From: Candidatus Methanomarinus sp. HR1
GTDB lineage: Archaea > Halobacteriota > Methanosarcinia > Methanosarcinales > Methanocomedenaceae
NCBI GenBank assembly: GCA_002926195.1
Contig: MZXQ01000021.1
Coordinates: forward strand, 1-23,166
Reading direction: 5' to 3'
DNA length: 23,166 nt
The notes under the pieces: model-generated
What the model was told of the DNA's origin: nothing
Database searches by the model: none
What the model saw: the letters and a program-made list of their open reading frames with translations, nothing else
Part shown: positions 21,431-23,166 of the stretch, in pieces
How the letters are laid out: each line of letters starts with the position of its first letter
Numbering within the stretch: position 1 is the stretch's first letter
Position numbers and translations under genes: made by a program

Positions 21431-22396
21431 ATGGAAGTAGATGAAATCGGTTTTTACAATCGGATTCTGGACTATCAAAATATATTATTTCTCTGCCATC
21501 GAAATGCAGATCCGGATGCAATAGGAAGTGCATATACCTTAGCTCAGGCATTTGGTGGAATTGTTGGTATTGTAGATGGATGTAACAGAGTAGCAAAAAT
21601 GCTTATTAATGAACTCGAGATTGAGATCGTTAATAATCCGGACCCGGGTGATTATGATTTTACTGTAGTAGTTGATACCAGTACACAAGTACAATTAAAT
21701 GAAATTAAACTTGGAAAATATGCTGTAGTTGACCATCATTCTACATGTTCTCTTAAAGATAATGCTGAGTTTTTTCTCTATAGAAATGCCAGTTCAACAG
21801 CAGAAATAGTCTTCAATATCCTCGAATGTATGGAAGCACCTTTAATGAGGAAGCCTGGTATTTCATTAATCGCAGGCATTATTACTGATACAGGGAACTT
21901 CAAATATGCTACACCTCAGTCTTTTAGAGTGTTAGCACGGATCATTGAAAAATGTGGTGTGGAATATGGAGAGGTGATTGATATTCTATCGTCCACACCT
22001 CAGGATATCAGTATGAGAATAGCTACATTAAAGGCTGCTATGCGTGCTAATATACATCGAATAGATAATATAATCATTGCTACCAGCATTATTAGTTCCT
22101 TCGGTGGATCGGCAGCCGGTGTATTGACACATATAGGTGCGGATGTGTCGTATGTGGGTTCAAAGAAGGATGGTATAATCAGGATAAGTGGACGGGCAAG
22201 GCGCAGTGGTATTGATGCGGGAGTGAATATGGGTAAGATAATGGAGGAGGTCAGTGAACACTATAATGGTACTGGTGGAGGACATGATGGGGCAGCAGGA
22301 CTGGATGTGATAGGAGAAGATATCCAGGATGTTCTGGACAAGTGTGTGGGTGTTACGTTGAAGATACTCAAAAATACTCCTGCCGGACGAAATTAA
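21431..22396 (+). CDS. DHH-family phosphoesterase (RecJ/NrnA-like)
   Basis: 321 residues. The DHH metal-binding motifs are present in order: HRNADPD (His23, Asp27, Asp29), VVVDTS (Asp82), VDHH (101-103) and IITDTGNF (Asp153). A C-terminal DHHA1 domain carries the GTGGGHDGAAG substrate loop. Such proteins are manganese-dependent phosphoesterases acting on nanoRNA, cyclic dinucleotides or single-stranded nucleic acid ends; the exact substrate of the archaeal form cannot be told from sequence. It lies 26 bases after pfdB and closes the superoperon, so a role in finishing RNA decay products from the exosome is an attractive inference. Confidence 0.92.
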   Translation: MEVDEIGFYNRILDYQNILFLCHRNADPDAIGSAYTLAQAFGGIVGIVDGCNRVAKMLINELEIEIVNNPDPGDYDFTVVVDTSTQVQLNEIKLGKYAVVDHHSTCSLKDNAEFFLYRNASSTAEIVFNILECMEAPLMRKPGISLIAGIITDTGNFKYATPQSFRVLARIIEKCGVEYGEVIDILSSTPQDISMRIATLKAAMRANIHRIDNIIIATSIISSFGGSAAGVLTHIGADVSYVGSKKDGIIRISGRARRSGIDAGVNMGKIMEEVSEHYNGTGGGHDGAAGLDVIGEDIQDVLDKCVGVTLKILKNTPAGRN

Positions 22397-22402
22397 TGGT
22401 TG

Positions 22403-22408
22403 TTTTTT
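22403..22408 (+). terminator. Possible U-tract terminator of the exosome superoperon
   Basis: Six T residues begin seven bases after the DHH gene's stop codon, without a clear hairpin. A short U-tract of this kind can stop archaeal RNA polymerase; evidence is weak. Confidence 0.3.
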
Positions 22409-22530
22409 CTGATAATTTGCCGGGATCTAAAGGATGATAATGCTGTAGTGTATCCTGTCAATCCTATCTAATATTTTTACGTTTGTGATCGGGTATGGAA
22501 TTATAATACGTATTTGAATTAATTTTTTTA

Positions 22531-22560
22531 GACACAGATTAACACTGATTTACACAGATT
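22531..22560 (+). repeat. Three 10-base tandem units of the ACACAGATT type
   Basis: GACACAGATT, AACACTGATT and TACACAGATT are directly adjacent. The first shares GACACAGAT with the element upstream of pcc1 (20676-20684). The form recalls short dispersed repeats common between genes in Methanosarcinales, though copy number elsewhere cannot be seen here. Confidence 0.6.
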
Positions 22561-22578
22561 TATCAAGTGGCAATATTT

Positions 22579-22668
22579 CATAGTATACCATGTATAACTT
22601 GATATACTATGAAAAGTTTCCCTCCCAATACACATATATACTCTCAAGTAATATACTTCAGAGTATAT
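22579..22668. promoter_or_regulatory. Cluster of inverted AGTATAT/ATATACT motifs
   Basis: CATAGTATA (22579-22587) is the complement of TATACTATG (22603-22611). ATATACTCT (22636-22644) pairs with AGAGTATAT (22660-22668), and ATATACT (22651-22657) pairs with AGTATAT (22662-22668), separated by TCAG. The last arm covers the ATG of the following ATPase remnant. The cluster may be an operator for that gene or for pelA, or AT-rich promoter sequence. Confidence 0.4.
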
Positions 22669-23023
22669 GACATTTATAGGCAGGGAAAGAGAAATCAATA
22701 TTCTCATGGAGCGATTTACTTCCAGTAAAGCCGAATTTTTAATCATCTATGGAAGAAGGAGAATTGGAAAGACCGAATTAATCAAAAAATTAATAACTAC
22801 AACTCATCAGGGAATTATTCTAATCGGACGAGAAGAATCTATTAAAATCCAGCTTGATCGATACTCAAAGACACTTGCAGAATATTTACATGTAAAATGG
22901 CACAATGAGAACAGAATAGAACATTACGGGATAATAGCAAAAAAGATCAAATCAAAGAAAAGACTGATTGATGCAGGCTATTATGCTTTTGATCTGGAGG
23001 ATTTTAATAGTGCGTGTAAATAA
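22667..23023 (+). pseudogene. Archaeal P-loop ATPase (PF01637/DUF234 type) with the middle deleted
   Basis: Residues 1 to about 74 match the start of the archaeal ATPase family: FIGREREINILMERF, then EFLIIYGRRRIGKTELIKK with the Walker A, and GREESIKIQLDRYSKTLAEY. Intact members are about 450 residues with a C-terminal DUF234 domain. Here residue 75 onward reads VKWHNENRIEHYGIIAKKIK and YYAFDLEDF, which resembles the last ~45 residues of DUF234. An in-frame internal deletion of roughly 330 codons near base 22890 explains this. Walker B and the sensor residues are missing, so ATPase activity is not expected. Its end overlaps pelA by 14 bases and contains the pelA ribosome binding site. Confidence 0.65.
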
Positions 23024-23166
23024 GAAGAGCTTAAAAGGCAAAGAAGGCGAGATATCCCTTACTCCTGAAAACCTGGACGACCTCTGGCACTTAAAATATA
23101 TCATTGAGCCTGGTGATCTGGTATTTTCATTGACCAAGCGGCGTATGGAAGGTGCTTCTGATAAAC
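23010..23166 (+). CDS. pelA: mRNA surveillance protein pelota, N-terminus (continues beyond window)
   Basis: A GTG at 23010, nine bases after a GGAGG site, opens a frame that runs off the window: VRVNKKSLKGKEGEISLTPE, then NLDDLWHLKYIIEPGDLV and TKRRMEGAS. This is the N-terminal domain of pelota/Dom34, which with aEF1A/ABCE1 rescues stalled ribosomes and links to no-go and non-stop decay. Fifty-two codons are visible out of an expected ~350. The first 14 bases overlap the end of the ATPase remnant. It lies just downstream of the exosome superoperon, which fits a shared role in mRNA quality control. Confidence 0.92.
   Translation, partial: MRVNKKSLKGKEGEISLTPENLDDLWHLKYIIEPGDLVFSLTKRRMEGASDK

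Noticed and set aside
22528..22746. Minus-strand frame of 72 codons over the AGTATAT cluster
   Set aside because: It crosses repeats and the start of the ATPase remnant and has no recognised motif.

Overview
The window is archaeal and most likely from the Methanosarcinales or the related ANME-2 / Methanoperedens lineages. Three things point there: a chromosomal protein MC1 homologue, an NrpR regulatory protein without a DNA-binding domain (the split NrpRI/NrpRII arrangement described in Methanosarcina), and a complete archaeal exosome superoperon with L15e, L37Ae, RpoP, Pcc1 and prefoldin. The placement is inferred from gene content; no 16S rRNA is present.

Left edge (1-528): the 3' end of a RhuM-family gene and the first ~75 codons of a type I restriction HsdR gene. 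HsdR similarity stops where the neighbouring convergent gene ends, so this is the broken end of a type I restriction-modification locus. Then, all leftward, a dolichol-kinase-like membrane protein (488-1099), glycyl-tRNA synthetase (1104-2846) and a free-standing NrpR domain (2870-3646) form an apparent operon. A rightward 374-residue beta-rich protein of unknown role follows (3751-4875). Next comes a leftward cis-prenyltransferase homologue lacking the family's catalytic Asp motif (4879-5583), and a rightward membrane protein joining a degenerate polyprenol-kinase-like half to a DUF92 domain (5620-6960). With the PAP2 phosphatase at 12478, four genes here could handle polyprenyl or isoprenoid phosphates.

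6946-7817: a tRNA-Arg(CCG) overlaps the last codons of the DUF92 gene. It is followed by a run of six small hairpins, then MC1 (leftward) and a 307-base gap with palindromes and a possible small RNA. Leftward genes continue with an AmmeMemoRadiSam-type radical SAM enzyme (7818), Cdc48/VAT AAA ATPase (8835) and adenylosuccinate synthetase (11156-12427). The PAP2 phosphatase with a C-terminal zinc ribbon is divergent from purA.

13444-22396: a rightward superoperon for RNA processing, protein turnover and translation: L15e, COG1325 RNA-binding protein, RNase P Rpp30 and Pop5, proteasome alpha, SBDS, Rrp4, Rrp41, Rrp42, L37Ae, RpoP, Pcc1, prefoldin beta and a DHH phosphoesterase. Notable points are a foldable RNA leader before L15e, a 12-unit acidic repeat tail on L37Ae, acidic tails on Rrp41 and PsmA, and a Pcc1 gene whose only well-placed start codon is CTG.

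Right edge: a non-coding stretch with inverted AGTATAT-type motifs, an archaeal-type P-loop ATPase that appears to have lost its middle, and the start of pelota (pelA), which continues beyond the window. I saw no transposase, CRISPR array or intact defence system. The most unusual signals are the L37Ae repeat tail, the CTG start, the structured non-coding regions, and the isoprenoid-phosphate genes with altered catalytic motifs.
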